64,000 bases of DNA from Bifidobacterium thermophilum DSM 20210 (GTDB taxonomy: Bacteria; Actinomycetota; Actinomycetes; Actinomycetales; Bifidobacteriaceae). Location: NCBI GenBank assembly GCA_000771265.1, contig JDUB01000010.1, forward strand, positions 62,001-126,000. The letters run 5' to 3'. The notes under the pieces are model-generated. The model searched no databases, had not been told where the DNA came from, and was given only the letters and a program-made list of their open reading frames with translations. The position numbers and the translations under genes are program-made. This document shows positions 46,939 to 57,598 of the stretch, one piece after another (position 1 is the stretch's first letter; the number at the start of each line of letters is the position of its first letter).

Positions 46939-47826
46939 ATGCCGAATCTGCAAACCGTCGTGGACGCTTTGGAGACCCTGTATCCGCTGCGATACGCGGA
47001 ATCGTGGGACGCGCCGGGACTGATTGTCGGCGATTTGGACGCACCGGTCACCCGCATCGCCTTTGCGGCAGATCCGACGCATACGGTCATCGATCAGGCG
47101 CTCGCATGGCATGCCGACTTGCTGGTCACCCATCATCCGCTGTTCTTCCGCGCGGTGCACGAGACCTCCGGATCTGGCGCACATGGTGCGATTGTCAGCG
47201 AACTGTACCGTCACGTGTGCGCGCTGTGGGTGGGGCATACCAATGCCGACGCCGCTTACCGTGGTGTGGGGCAGGCGGCCGCCGACGCGTTCGGACTGCA
47301 AGACCTGCGGCCGCTGGAGCCGATTGATGATCCGCAATCACCGCACGCGGTCGGTATCGGGCGTGTCGGCCGGTTGCCTCAGCCGATGCCATTGCGTGAT
47401 TTCGCACGGATTGTGGCCTGTGAGCTGCCGCACACCGAATACGGTATCCAAGTCGCCGGCGAGCTTGACGCACCGGTGTCCACGGTCGCCGTGCTGCCGG
47501 GTTCCGGCGATTCGATGTTCGACGTGGTCCGTGCCAGCGGGGCGGACGTGTATGTCACCAGTGATCTGCGCCACCATCCGGCCACGGATGCGCTTGAGCA
47601 GGCACGCTGGGAGGCGTCGCTTCGCCGGCAGGGCCTGCATGCGGGCAGTGGGGACGGCCATATGCGCCCGGCGCTCATCAACACCCCGCATTCGGCGATT
47701 GAATCCCTGTGGTTCAGGTATGCGTTGGATGACGTCCCTGCGGCGGTTGAAACGCGGTCCGGCGAGCGTCCCGAAGTTACGTGGATTGATACGCGCACCG
47801 ACCCGTGGGATCTGGTGATTCGTTGA
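46939..47826 (+). CDS. Nif3-like dinuclear metal-centre protein
   Basis: The 295-residue NIF3/YbgI family protein shows early SWDAPGLIVGDLDAPV, the metal-ligand loop LVTHHPLFFRAV, GHTNADAAYRGVGQAAAD and a C-terminal SDLRHHPATDALE. Members form hexameric toroids with two metals and are weakly linked to GTP cyclohydrolase I-like reactions; the real function is not established. GAGGAAG lies 3 nt before the ATG. Confidence 0.9.
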   Translation: MPNLQTVVDALETLYPLRYAESWDAPGLIVGDLDAPVTRIAFAADPTHTVIDQALAWHADLLVTHHPLFFRAVHETSGSGAHGAIVSELYRHVCALWVGHTNADAAYRGVGQAAADAFGLQDLRPLEPIDDPQSPHAVGIGRVGRLPQPMPLRDFARIVACELPHTEYGIQVAGELDAPVSTVAVLPGSGDSMFDVVRASGADVYVTSDLRHHPATDALEQARWEASLRRQGLHAGSGDGHMRPALINTPHSAIESLWFRYALDDVPAAVETRSGERPEVTWIDTRTDPWDLVIR

Positions 47827-47965
47827 TCGCGTGAGCTTTCGCGTCGGTTAACGTGATGAGCGCTGGCTGCATGCATTGCATCTGTTTCGCGATGCGCCGC
47901 GCGCTGCGCATCCTGTTGAGATATGAGATATCCGCCGGTCGGCGGGTTCAAGGAGGCAAATCGAT

Positions 47966-48709
47966 ATGGAAGAGCGTTTCGCACACAGCGAAGATACCGG
48001 GCGGATGCAGCGGCCTGACCTGCGGCAAGTACAGTCACGGCAGTTCAACAATCCGCGGGATTTTCAGGATTCTCAGGATTCTCAGGATACGCTGCATCTG
48101 CTCGACCGTTCGTCGGACGGCGTCGATATGAACGGTTCCGTCCGCGAAATCAGCCGCAAGACAGTGTTCGAAGGCCCGATTTTCGCCATCGACGATATCG
48201 TGCTTGATCTGCCGACGACCGACGGTTCTCGTGCCCGGATCCGCCGCCAACTGATCCGACACGCCCCATGCGTGGTCATGCTGGTGCACGACGTGCCTGG
48301 CGACCGCTACCTCATCGAACGCGAATACCGAGTCGGTTCCAACCGTTTCGCCTACGGTTTGCCGGCAGGCCTGATGGACGCGGGCGAGAACCCCGAGCAG
48401 GCCGCTCTGCGTGAGCTGTCCGAGGAAACCGGCACCGTGCCTGACAACCTGTCCGCCATCCGCTTCGACCATGTCGGGGCGTACTACTCGTCCGAAGGCA
48501 TGACCGACGAGCTCGCCAATATCATGGTCATCCACCTTGACCGTTGGCATACCGAAGACCGGCATTTTGACGCCGACGAGCATGTCGAATCGGCGTGGGT
48601 CTCCTGGCAACAGCTGCTGGACACGCCCGTGACTGAATCCAACGCCATCATCGCCATCCAGCATGAGATGCTGCGCCGCACCAAGCATACGGGCGATACC
48701 GTCGCGTAA
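47966..48709 (+). CDS. Nudix hydrolase, ADP-ribose pyrophosphatase type
   Basis: The 247-residue protein has a canonical Nudix box in GLMDAGENPEQAALREL followed by SEETGT, inside a fold like ADP-ribose pyrophosphatase (RQLIRHAPCVVMLVHDVPGDRYLIEREYR). The first 45 residues are polar and contain DFQDSQDSQDT from a 9-bp tandem repeat; translation might alternatively start at an ATG near 48128. GGAGG lies 9 nt before the ATG at 47966. Confidence 0.9.
   Translation: MEERFAHSEDTGRMQRPDLRQVQSRQFNNPRDFQDSQDSQDTLHLLDRSSDGVDMNGSVREISRKTVFEGPIFAIDDIVLDLPTTDGSRARIRRQLIRHAPCVVMLVHDVPGDRYLIEREYRVGSNRFAYGLPAGLMDAGENPEQAALRELSEETGTVPDNLSAIRFDHVGAYYSSEGMTDELANIMVIHLDRWHTEDRHFDADEHVESAWVSWQQLLDTPVTESNAIIAIQHEMLRRTKHTGDTVA
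48061..48087. repeat. Triple 9-bp tandem repeat inside Nudix gene
   Basis: TTTTCAGGA is followed by two perfect TTCTCAGGA units, encoding QDSQDSQD. The 9-bp step keeps the frame if the repeat number changes. Confidence 0.85.
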
Positions 48710-48808
48710 ACCAATCGGGCGGAACCGTTCGGACGGCACCAATCAAAGGCACGCCAACCGAGAAACACACGGCGGGCAAGCCTGCGAACATGAAGCGGCA
48801 AAACGTGA

Positions 48809-48814
48809 GATACT
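48809..48814 (+). promoter_or_regulatory. -10-like element before glgX, leaderless geometry
   Basis: GATACT ends 6 nt before the glgX ATG and there is no SD sequence. A -35 is not evident. Confidence 0.4.
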
Positions 48815-48820
48815 GGAATC

Positions 48821-50962
<2,142 letters not shown>

Positions 50963-51039
50963 GGGAACCGCTCTGAACGCGCGGTTGTACAGGGATATCC
51001 GATGATTGTCCGGCGATCGGCAGTGATTGACTGGAGCAC

Positions 51040-51083
51040 ACAAGCTGGTGACGCTAGGCCAGCCGCTAGCATCGCCAGCTTGT
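51040..51083. terminator. 18-bp imperfect hairpin, copy 3 of dispersed palindrome
   Basis: ACAAGCTGGTGACGCTAG (51040-51057) pairs with 51066-51083 with two mismatches that are G-U or A-C type. It shares AGCTGGTGACGCT with copies 1 and 2 and lies between the convergent glgX and DUF998-like genes. Confidence 0.65.
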
Positions 51084-51138
51084 ACAGGCAGACTGGTGGG
51101 TACTGCCGACCGCCGAGTGTCGTGCTGCTGATGCCCGA

Positions 51139-52479
51139 TTACTGGTCGGATGCGAGCCGCGACTCCAGCGACGAATCAACCGGTTTCGTCTCAATCGTCG
51201 AGCGATGCCGGGAAGGCAACCAGCGCAACCAATGGTGGCGACCGGATTTTGAATGATGGTCGTCGGTTGCGCCTGAACCGGCTGTCTTGGCAGCTTCCAC
51301 ATCGTCTTTGGATGCTCTCGTCACCGGCACGTTGACCGGAATCGGCACGGTCCGCATCGCGTCAGCGTCGTTGCCGCTTGCGGCGACATCATACTGGGCG
51401 TGCAGAAGCTGGGCCTGGACACGGTCGGTTTCAATCGCCGCAATCTGCCTGGTGAACACCACGAACCATCCGAGGAAGAGCAGTCCGGCGAACGCCTCGA
51501 CATTCGTCAGCGTATTTTCGCCTTCCAACCAGATGATGCCGGTATAAGCGCACACGACGATCGCGAGATCAGAGATTACATACACCGCTTTCGACAGCTG
51601 CGGCGCCAACCATGGCAGGGCGAGCATCAGAATACCCATGACTCCGGGCAGACTACGTGCGAACACGTTGTGCAACACCGGATGCGGGGTGTAACGGAAC
51701 ATACCGATGCCGAAGAACTCGATACCGGCGAGCGTGAGCAGAATCCCGAGAATGACGGTGCGCGGGACGAAATGGGGGATAGGGCCCGAACCCAGTTTTG
51801 TCTCGTCGCCATGCCAGCGCAGACGTTGCCGGTAATTCGCCACGAGTTCGGAGATGGCGAAGTAGCTGATGATGATGATGCAAATGCCGCCGAGCATGAG
51901 TGTGGAATTGAACATACGGGCCGCGAACGTGGTGCGGTCGCCCAGCTGGGAGAAATTGTTATTCGCCCAATACGGGTCGTCGCTGGTCGAGCCCGCGGTG
52001 CTGACGCCTGCGATGATGAAGAACGGAAGCAGGGACGCCAGGGTTTTCGCGTTCATGAGCTCCGCCTGAACGAAAGTCAGATAGCCGACGATTCCTGAGA
52101 ATGCGGCGCAAATCGCAGGCAGGTATCCGGTCATCGTCTTGCCCATGAGCGAATTGATCATGTCGAGGAACATGAACGACGTGAGGAATATCGTCGATCC
52201 GTACACAACCGATAATGCGAGCACCTCAAACAGACGCCGGACGACGAGATACCAATGGTGTTTCTCACGCAACGACCTGGAGAAATGCGAATACCCGATG
52301 ATGAACGAAACGACGGCGCATCCCGCGGCGATACCTGAGCATGCGGTGAATGTGCGCTGGGTCAGCTGCCAGATTGCGGGCGCATAGGTGCGGAACATGG
52401 TCATCGCGAAGTACCCGATGACCGCGCAGACGACACAGGAAATCAACCCCGACGATTCAGCCCGCTGGTTACGTCCCAC
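51139..52479 (-). CDS. Polytopic membrane protein, DUF998-like
   Basis: The 446-residue protein has about ten hydrophobic segments, a middle loop YWANNNFSQLGDRTTFAARMFN typical of DUF998-like proteins and a cytoplasmic tail rich in Asp, Lys and Ser (about 370-446). Its role is unknown; no catalytic residues are seen. The GTG start has AGAGGAG 6 nt upstream. It is convergent with glgX. Confidence 0.7.
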   Translation of the reverse strand: MGRNQRAESSGLISCVVCAVIGYFAMTMFRTYAPAIWQLTQRTFTACSGIAAGCAVVSFIIGYSHFSRSLREKHHWYLVVRRLFEVLALSVVYGSTIFLTSFMFLDMINSLMGKTMTGYLPAICAAFSGIVGYLTFVQAELMNAKTLASLLPFFIIAGVSTAGSTSDDPYWANNNFSQLGDRTTFAARMFNSTLMLGGICIIIISYFAISELVANYRQRLRWHGDETKLGSGPIPHFVPRTVILGILLTLAGIEFFGIGMFRYTPHPVLHNVFARSLPGVMGILMLALPWLAPQLSKAVYVISDLAIVVCAYTGIIWLEGENTLTNVEAFAGLLFLGWFVVFTRQIAAIETDRVQAQLLHAQYDVAASGNDADAMRTVPIPVNVPVTRASKDDVEAAKTAGSGATDDHHSKSGRHHWLRWLPSRHRSTIETKPVDSSLESRLASDQ

Positions 52480-52630
52480 GTCGTTCTCCTCTCATTGCCT
52501 TGCAGCAGCCATTGTATCGCCAGCGATAGAGGGGCGGCGATGCGGGCTTTTCAGCCAAAGCCGTTACGATTGAGCAGCAGGATGGAGGCGGTGTAGCATT
52601 TAGGCGTATGCGTGGATTTCTGTGTCCATG

Positions 52631-54064
52631 TCAATGTGTGGCGAAAACAGGTGCGACGCAATCTTTGTCGACAACCATGGTGTTATCGGTGGAGTGCCAG
52701 AAACTAAGCTGTGAGCGGTAGGAATTGCCGCCGCTGGTTGTGCGATTTAGCGTAAGCTTGCCGTGTACGCCGTCGAATACATTGCACACGATTGTTCCGT
52801 TGTTCTGTGGTTTGCACTCGCTTATGTACAGTGAGTCGCTGCTGAGCTTGCCTGGCGTGTACGTGACCGTCCACGCGGAATAGACTTGCGGATCGAGGTA
52901 TTTCGAGATGAACGTGCACGTGTTGTCTGACAGGTCACGCGCATTGAGCTTGCTGACGCAGCTGCGCGTATGAACGTCCAACTGTCGCAACATCGAAGTC
53001 TTGGCTTGATCGGTGAAATCATAGTCAATGGAGAAGGAATATGACAAACTCGCATTGACGACGGCAACCCATGTGCCGTCGTCGGAACGTGTTTCACCGT
53101 AGCGATAACGGTCTGATTCGGTATCGTCAGTACTGGTGGCGTCGGAACCATCCGTATTGCCGGAACTGTCGGCGTTGCCGGCAACGTTGTTACCATCGGT
53201 TCCGTATGTTTCAGAAACGCGCGTATTGGAGGAACCATACGGAATGAAGAAATGTCGTTGGACAATGGTGAACAGTTTCGGATTGTCCGCAGGCAAAGGC
53301 GTGCTGACCGCATAGATGCCTGGGTATGCGGGAACATAGAAATCATCGTGGTCGATGTCAAGCATTAACTTACCCTTGCAGTATTTCTTCGATGTAGGAC
53401 ATATCGAGTTCAGGTTGAAACCGGTATCGGACACTGGCACACCATTCACCGTGAATCGTTCGGACCGTGGCAGTTTCATCACGTTGAGCAGGCTATCATC
53501 AAACGCCCATGAGCCATCGGGCTTCATATGCAGACGGAGTATGCTTGAACCACGATATTGTTCCCCTTGCTTATTGCCCAGAGTGTAGAACATATGAACC
53601 GAGTATCGCAACGGTGAGAAGGATTCGTGCTTGAAATCGATGTCATACGATGTGATGCGATGATTGGCGTCCAGCACGCCGTGGGCGAACAGTGCACGCG
53701 CGGATTGCGGCACATTTGGGTTGGCGAGTTGTGTAGCATGTTCGAAATCGCCATTCGCAACGGCACGGACATACGAAGTGACCAGTTCGCGTGGTGCCTT
53801 GACCCGAGGCAAGATAAGCGAAGCCGCGATAAGCGCCACGATGATGACGACAACTGCGACGATACACGACGAGGGCTGCAATGCGGCAAACGGCGATGTC
53901 TTCTTGGAGAAGATATCGAGCTCCTGATCCGCGGATGTGTCGGCCGACGATTCTTCGAAGGGGAAAGCTGAATCATGGTACGATGATGAATCCATGCCAG
54001 CCGGTGTCGGGGCCGTGTCGTCCTCGTCGTATGGAGCATCCAGGTGGGAGCGCCATCCGTCCAT
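52631..54064 (-). CDS. Hypothetical single-pass envelope protein
   Basis: I do not recognise this 477-residue protein. It has an acidic cytoplasmic N-terminus (about 1-62), one membrane helix (about 67-87, IVAVVVIIVALIAASLI) and a large extracellular part. Cys residues lie in CPTSKKYC, TRSCVSK, NTC, SECKP and IVCNVF, which could form disulfides. A low-complexity DSSGNTDGSDATSTDD spacer divides it near residue 300. AAAGGCAAGG precedes the ATG. tRNA-Pro lies upstream and the DUF998-like gene downstream. Confidence 0.75.
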   Translation of the reverse strand: MDGWRSHLDAPYDEDDTAPTPAGMDSSSYHDSAFPFEESSADTSADQELDIFSKKTSPFAALQPSSCIVAVVVIIVALIAASLILPRVKAPRELVTSYVRAVANGDFEHATQLANPNVPQSARALFAHGVLDANHRITSYDIDFKHESFSPLRYSVHMFYTLGNKQGEQYRGSSILRLHMKPDGSWAFDDSLLNVMKLPRSERFTVNGVPVSDTGFNLNSICPTSKKYCKGKLMLDIDHDDFYVPAYPGIYAVSTPLPADNPKLFTIVQRHFFIPYGSSNTRVSETYGTDGNNVAGNADSSGNTDGSDATSTDDTESDRYRYGETRSDDGTWVAVVNASLSYSFSIDYDFTDQAKTSMLRQLDVHTRSCVSKLNARDLSDNTCTFISKYLDPQVYSAWTVTYTPGKLSSDSLYISECKPQNNGTIVCNVFDGVHGKLTLNRTTSGGNSYRSQLSFWHSTDNTMVVDKDCVAPVFATH

Positions 54065-54163
54065 ATCCTTGCCTTTCGTGAATCGGCATTCGTCATTGTG
54101 CTACGGTCACTTGCAGCGTCATGCCACGGTGACATGTCATGGTGAGTCTTGGAAAGGAAAAAG

Positions 54164-54197
54164 AAGCCGAATCATTGGACCCCCAACGATTCGGCTT
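54164..54197 (-). terminator. Terminator of tRNA-Pro
   Basis: Fifteen-bp arms (54164-54178 and 54183-54197, one G-U) are followed on the - strand by CTTTTTCC, giving a strong intrinsic terminator 3 bp after the tRNA. Confidence 0.9.
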
Positions 54198-54200
54198 TTG

Positions 54201-54277
54201 TGGTCGGGCTGACAGGATTTGAACCTGCGACATCCTGCTCCCAAAGCAGGCGCGCTACCAAACTGCGCTACAGCCCG
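54201..54277 (-). tRNA. tRNA-Pro (anticodon TGG)
   Basis: This 77-nt cloverleaf includes the encoded CCA. The acceptor stem is CGGGCTG with CAGCCCG, the D-loop has TTTGGTAG, the anticodon loop is TTTGGGA between CCTGC and GCAGG, and the T-loop is TTCAAAT. It reads CCA and, by wobble, other Pro codons. Confidence 0.96.
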
Positions 54278-54492
54278 ATGTGTCAAACGGCACAATCACC
54301 CATTATACCTAAAGCCAAGACGAGTACGACACGACACTGTTATTCCATCGCCATTTCGCCGGAATTCCGCCGTTATTGCATTGTCATTCCTGTCGCCCTT
54401 TCTGACCCCATTGTGCCCGCTTGCTTGTCCCACAAACCGGCGAACTGTTCCCATATGCTGTGATGAGGCGTCGCCAGATGCGGCGTTTCGGA

Positions 54493-54498
54493 TACTAT
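54493..54498 (+). promoter_or_regulatory. -10 element before aroA, leaderless geometry
   Basis: TACTAT ends 7 nt before the ATG at 54506, with no SD. It overlaps an earlier in-frame ATG (54497), which supports the later start. Confidence 0.5.
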
Positions 54499-54505
54499 GG
54501 TGACC

Positions 54506-55903
54506 ATGACCGAACACGCATATCCCGACCCCTGGCCCGCACCGGTGGCGAGCCGCCCGCTTAACGCGACTGTGACCATTCCGGGCAGCAAATCCCTGTC
54601 CAACCGTTTCCTCATCCTCGCCGCGCTCGGCACGAAGCCGGTTACGTTGCGCGGATTGCTGCGTTCTCGCGATACCGAGTTGATGATGGACGCGCTGCGT
54701 ACGCTCGGTGTGCATTGCGAGACCGCTCCTAACGTCGAGACCACAGTGACCGTGACTCCTCCGGCCGACGGACATTTCCACGGTTCGGATACCGTGTATT
54801 GCGGGCTCGCCGGCACGGTGATGCGTTTCGTACCCGGCCTCGTCCTGTTCGCTGACGGTCCGGTCCACTTTGACGGGGATGAGCAAGCCTACCAGCGCCC
54901 GATGGGACCGATTCTCGACGGTCTCGAGCAACTCGGCGCGACCATCGCCTACGAGGGGGAAACCGGACGATTGCCGTTCACCATCACCCCGCCGCAACAC
55001 ACGTCAATCGACGGGCAGCGGCGGCATATTGCCATCGACTCGTCATCATCATCCCAGTTCATATCCGGGCTGCTGCTCATCGGTTCACGGCTCCCCGGCG
55101 GGCTTGACCTCACCCACACCGGCAAGCACCTGCCCAGCATGCCACATATCCGCATGACCATGCATGATGTCGAAGCCGCGGGTGGGCATATCAGCATGCC
55201 CGGGCCGGGTCACTGGATTGTGGAACCTGCGTCGCTCGAACTACCCGCAGACGTCATCGTCGAACCCGACCTGTCCAACGCCGCGCCCTTCCTTGAGGCG
55301 GCGATGATCGCTTCCGGCAGCGTGTCCATACCGAACTGGCCGTATATCACCACCCAGCCTGGGGGACTGCTGCCCGGAATCCTGCAACATATGGGCGCGA
55401 GCATCACCCTCGACGGCACGCCATTCGACGAAGCCATGCGTCAAGCCCAAACCCAACCACACGCGTACACCCACCGGTCGGGAACGCTGACTTTGACCGG
55501 CAACGGTACCATCCACGGGCTTGGAGATTACGACATGTCCGCCGCGGGGGAGATCGCACCGAGTATCGCCGCCGCCGCAGCGCTCGCCGACACGCCGTCA
55601 GCGCTGCATGGCATCGGGCATCTGCGCGGCCATGAGACCAATCGTTTGGCTGCGTTGGTCACTGAAATCAAGCGGATCGGCGGGAAAGCCGAGGAACTGC
55701 CTGACGGGCTTGTAATCGAGCCCGTTCCGCGCGCTTCACTGCACGCTGCGGTCATGGAAAGCTATGCCGACCACCGTATGGCGACGTTTGCCTCCATGGT
55801 CGGGCTCGCCGTGCCAGGCATCGAAATTCGCAACATCGCGACCACCCGTAAGACGATTCCCGATTTCCCTGGCATGTGGGCGGATATGCTCGCGCAACGC
55901 TGA
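54506..55903 (+). CDS. aroA: 3-phosphoshikimate 1-carboxyvinyltransferase (EPSP synthase)
   Basis: The enzyme joins shikimate-3-phosphate and phosphoenolpyruvate in aromatic amino acid synthesis. The 465-residue protein has the N-terminal site PGSKSLSNRFLILAALG, the YCGLAGTVMRFV loop, IDSSSSSQFISGLLLIG, the central EPDLSNAAPFL and the C-terminal SYADHRMATFASM. The usual LGNAGTA loop is VYCGLAGTVMR here, an actinobacterial-type sequence. Confidence 0.96.
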   Translation: MTEHAYPDPWPAPVASRPLNATVTIPGSKSLSNRFLILAALGTKPVTLRGLLRSRDTELMMDALRTLGVHCETAPNVETTVTVTPPADGHFHGSDTVYCGLAGTVMRFVPGLVLFADGPVHFDGDEQAYQRPMGPILDGLEQLGATIAYEGETGRLPFTITPPQHTSIDGQRRHIAIDSSSSSQFISGLLLIGSRLPGGLDLTHTGKHLPSMPHIRMTMHDVEAAGGHISMPGPGHWIVEPASLELPADVIVEPDLSNAAPFLEAAMIASGSVSIPNWPYITTQPGGLLPGILQHMGASITLDGTPFDEAMRQAQTQPHAYTHRSGTLTLTGNGTIHGLGDYDMSAAGEIAPSIAAAAALADTPSALHGIGHLRGHETNRLAALVTEIKRIGGKAEELPDGLVIEPVPRASLHAAVMESYADHRMATFASMVGLAVPGIEIRNIATTRKTIPDFPGMWADMLAQR

Positions 55904-55979
55904 TTCGCGTCATCGCTGTTGTGCCAACTGGGATTGTGTGATCGCGCCGTATTGCTTGTGATTGCTCCCATCTCTGCTC

Positions 55980-56013
55980 CTGCCGACGCTGACAGTCCGC
56001 TCAGCGTCGGCAG
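55980..56013 (+). terminator. aroA terminator hairpin
   Basis: Perfect 13-bp arms (55980-55992 and 56001-56013) enclose an 8-nt loop and are followed by AAACAAA. The CTGCCGACGCTGA arm recurs in degenerate form at 42341-42418. Confidence 0.75.
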
Positions 56014-56086
56014 AAACAAAAGATGGGATCCGCGGGCGCAAAGGAAGGCGCCGCGCACCTGATTGTGACACGCATGTATATACGAA

Positions 56087-56130
56087 TGAGGGGCTGTGAG
56101 GATGTTTCTGCGCATCCTCACAGCCCCTCA
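56087..56130 (-). terminator. ackA terminator hairpin
   Basis: Perfect 18-bp arms (56087-56104 and 56113-56130) enclose an 8-nt loop, 66 bp downstream of the ackA stop. Confidence 0.85.
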
Positions 56131-56195
56131 GCTATGTCAACGTTCAGCGGTTACCGGCTGTGTCATCGACCAGCCGGTCAGACTGACTGGCGTAT

Positions 56196-57425
56196 TCAGC
56201 GGGTGAACTCGTTGCCGTAGGAGTCCTTGCCCTCCGCGGCGATGGTCGCGGACTTGCGGGCGATGGCAAGCTCCTCGTTGGTCGGCACAACGGCGATGAC
56301 CACGGAGCTGTCCGGCGTGGAGATGACGCGCGGCTGCTTGGAACGCGTGTTGTTCTTCTCCTCGTCGAGCTTGACACCGAACGGGGCGAGACGATCGCAC
56401 ACCATCTTGCGCACGATTTCGTCGTTCTCGCCGACACCGGCGGTGAAGGTGATCACGTCGACGCCACCCATCTGAGCGGTGAAGTCGCCCACGTACTTGA
56501 TGATGCGGTGCACGTACACGTCGAGCGCGAGCTTGGCGTCCTTGTCGCCGGCGGCGACGAGCTTGTGAACCTCACGCATATCGGCGTGGCCGCACATGCC
56601 GGTCAGGCCGGAACGTTTGTTGAACAGGGTGTCCAGCTCGTCCACGCTCATGTGGGCGTTGCGAATCAGGTGGAAGACGGCAGCCGGGTCGATATCGCCG
56701 GTACGGCCACCCATCATGAGGCCCTCGAGCGGGGTCAGACCCATGGAGGTGTCGATCGGCTTGCCGGAGATCTGGGCGGAGGCAGAAGCGCCGTTGCCGA
56801 TGTGCAGGACGATCTGCTTGAGGCCTTCAGCGGGCTTGCCGATGATATCCGGGACGACGGAGCCGACATACTCGTGGGAGGTGCCGTGAGCGCCGTAGCG
56901 GCGGATGTGGTACTGCTCGGCGATGTCCTTGTTCAGCGCGTAGGTGCTGGCCTCGGCCGGCAGCTGGAAGAAGAAGGAGGAATCGAACACGAAGACCTGC
57001 GGCACGTCGGGCAGCAGCTGACGCATGACTTCAGCGCCCTTGGCTTCCGGACCGTTGTGCAGCGGGGCGAGCACGGCGAGATCCTTGACCTGGTTGATAG
57101 TCTTGTCGGTGACGAGCGCCGGCTTCGGGAAGATGTAGCCGCCCTGGACCACGCGGTGGCCGACAGCCACAATGCCGGCCTCGGACAGCTTCGGGCCGTA
57201 CTGCTCGAAGAAGCCGAGCACGCGCTTCAGGCCCTGCTCATGATCGTGGATGGGCTCCTCGAGCTCATGCTTCTCACCGTTGTACTCGTGCTTGTAATGG
57301 CCGTCGGTCGGCTCACCGATCTTCTCGACGAGGCCGGAAGCGAGACCTTCACCGGTCTCGAGGTCGACCAGCTGGTACTTGATCGAGCTGGAACCCGAAT
57401 TGATGACAAGGACGGTTTTCGCCAT
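56196..57425 (-). CDS. ackA: Acetate kinase
   Basis: AckA makes ATP and acetate from acetyl phosphate, the energy-yielding end step of the bifid shunt. The 409-residue protein has VLVINSGSSSIKYQL at its start, the substrate His in VGHRVVQGGY, HLGNGAS-like IVLHIGNGASASAQI, DTSMGLTPLEGLMMG and TAGVGENDEIVRK near the end. The ATG at 57425 has GGAGG about 8 nt upstream. It lies downstream of pta in the same direction with a terminator between, so it also has its own promoter. Confidence 0.98.
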   Translation of the reverse strand: MAKTVLVINSGSSSIKYQLVDLETGEGLASGLVEKIGEPTDGHYKHEYNGEKHELEEPIHDHEQGLKRVLGFFEQYGPKLSEAGIVAVGHRVVQGGYIFPKPALVTDKTINQVKDLAVLAPLHNGPEAKGAEVMRQLLPDVPQVFVFDSSFFFQLPAEASTYALNKDIAEQYHIRRYGAHGTSHEYVGSVVPDIIGKPAEGLKQIVLHIGNGASASAQISGKPIDTSMGLTPLEGLMMGGRTGDIDPAAVFHLIRNAHMSVDELDTLFNKRSGLTGMCGHADMREVHKLVAAGDKDAKLALDVYVHRIIKYVGDFTAQMGGVDVITFTAGVGENDEIVRKMVCDRLAPFGVKLDEEKNNTRSKQPRVISTPDSSVVIAVVPTNEELAIARKSATIAAEGKDSYGNEFTR

Positions 57426-57510
57426 AGTGGGCATCCTCCATTGTTGTGTACGATCCGTGCGGTTTTGCACGGCTACCATTGCTGACTTTACTCGTGAGCG
57501 GCTACAAATC

Positions 57511-57548
57511 GGGGCGTACGCCATGGCGAATCCATGAGCGTACGCCCC
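57511..57548 (-). terminator. Hairpin between pta and ackA
   Basis: GGGGCGTACGC arms (57511-57521 and 57538-57548) plus an inner CATGG/CCATG stem form a long hairpin after the pta stop. It would reduce read-through into ackA. Confidence 0.75.
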
Positions 57549-57598
57549 TCGTCACAGGGCTTGTCCGGCAGCTCCGGCTCCGGCCAGCCCGCCCGCGG

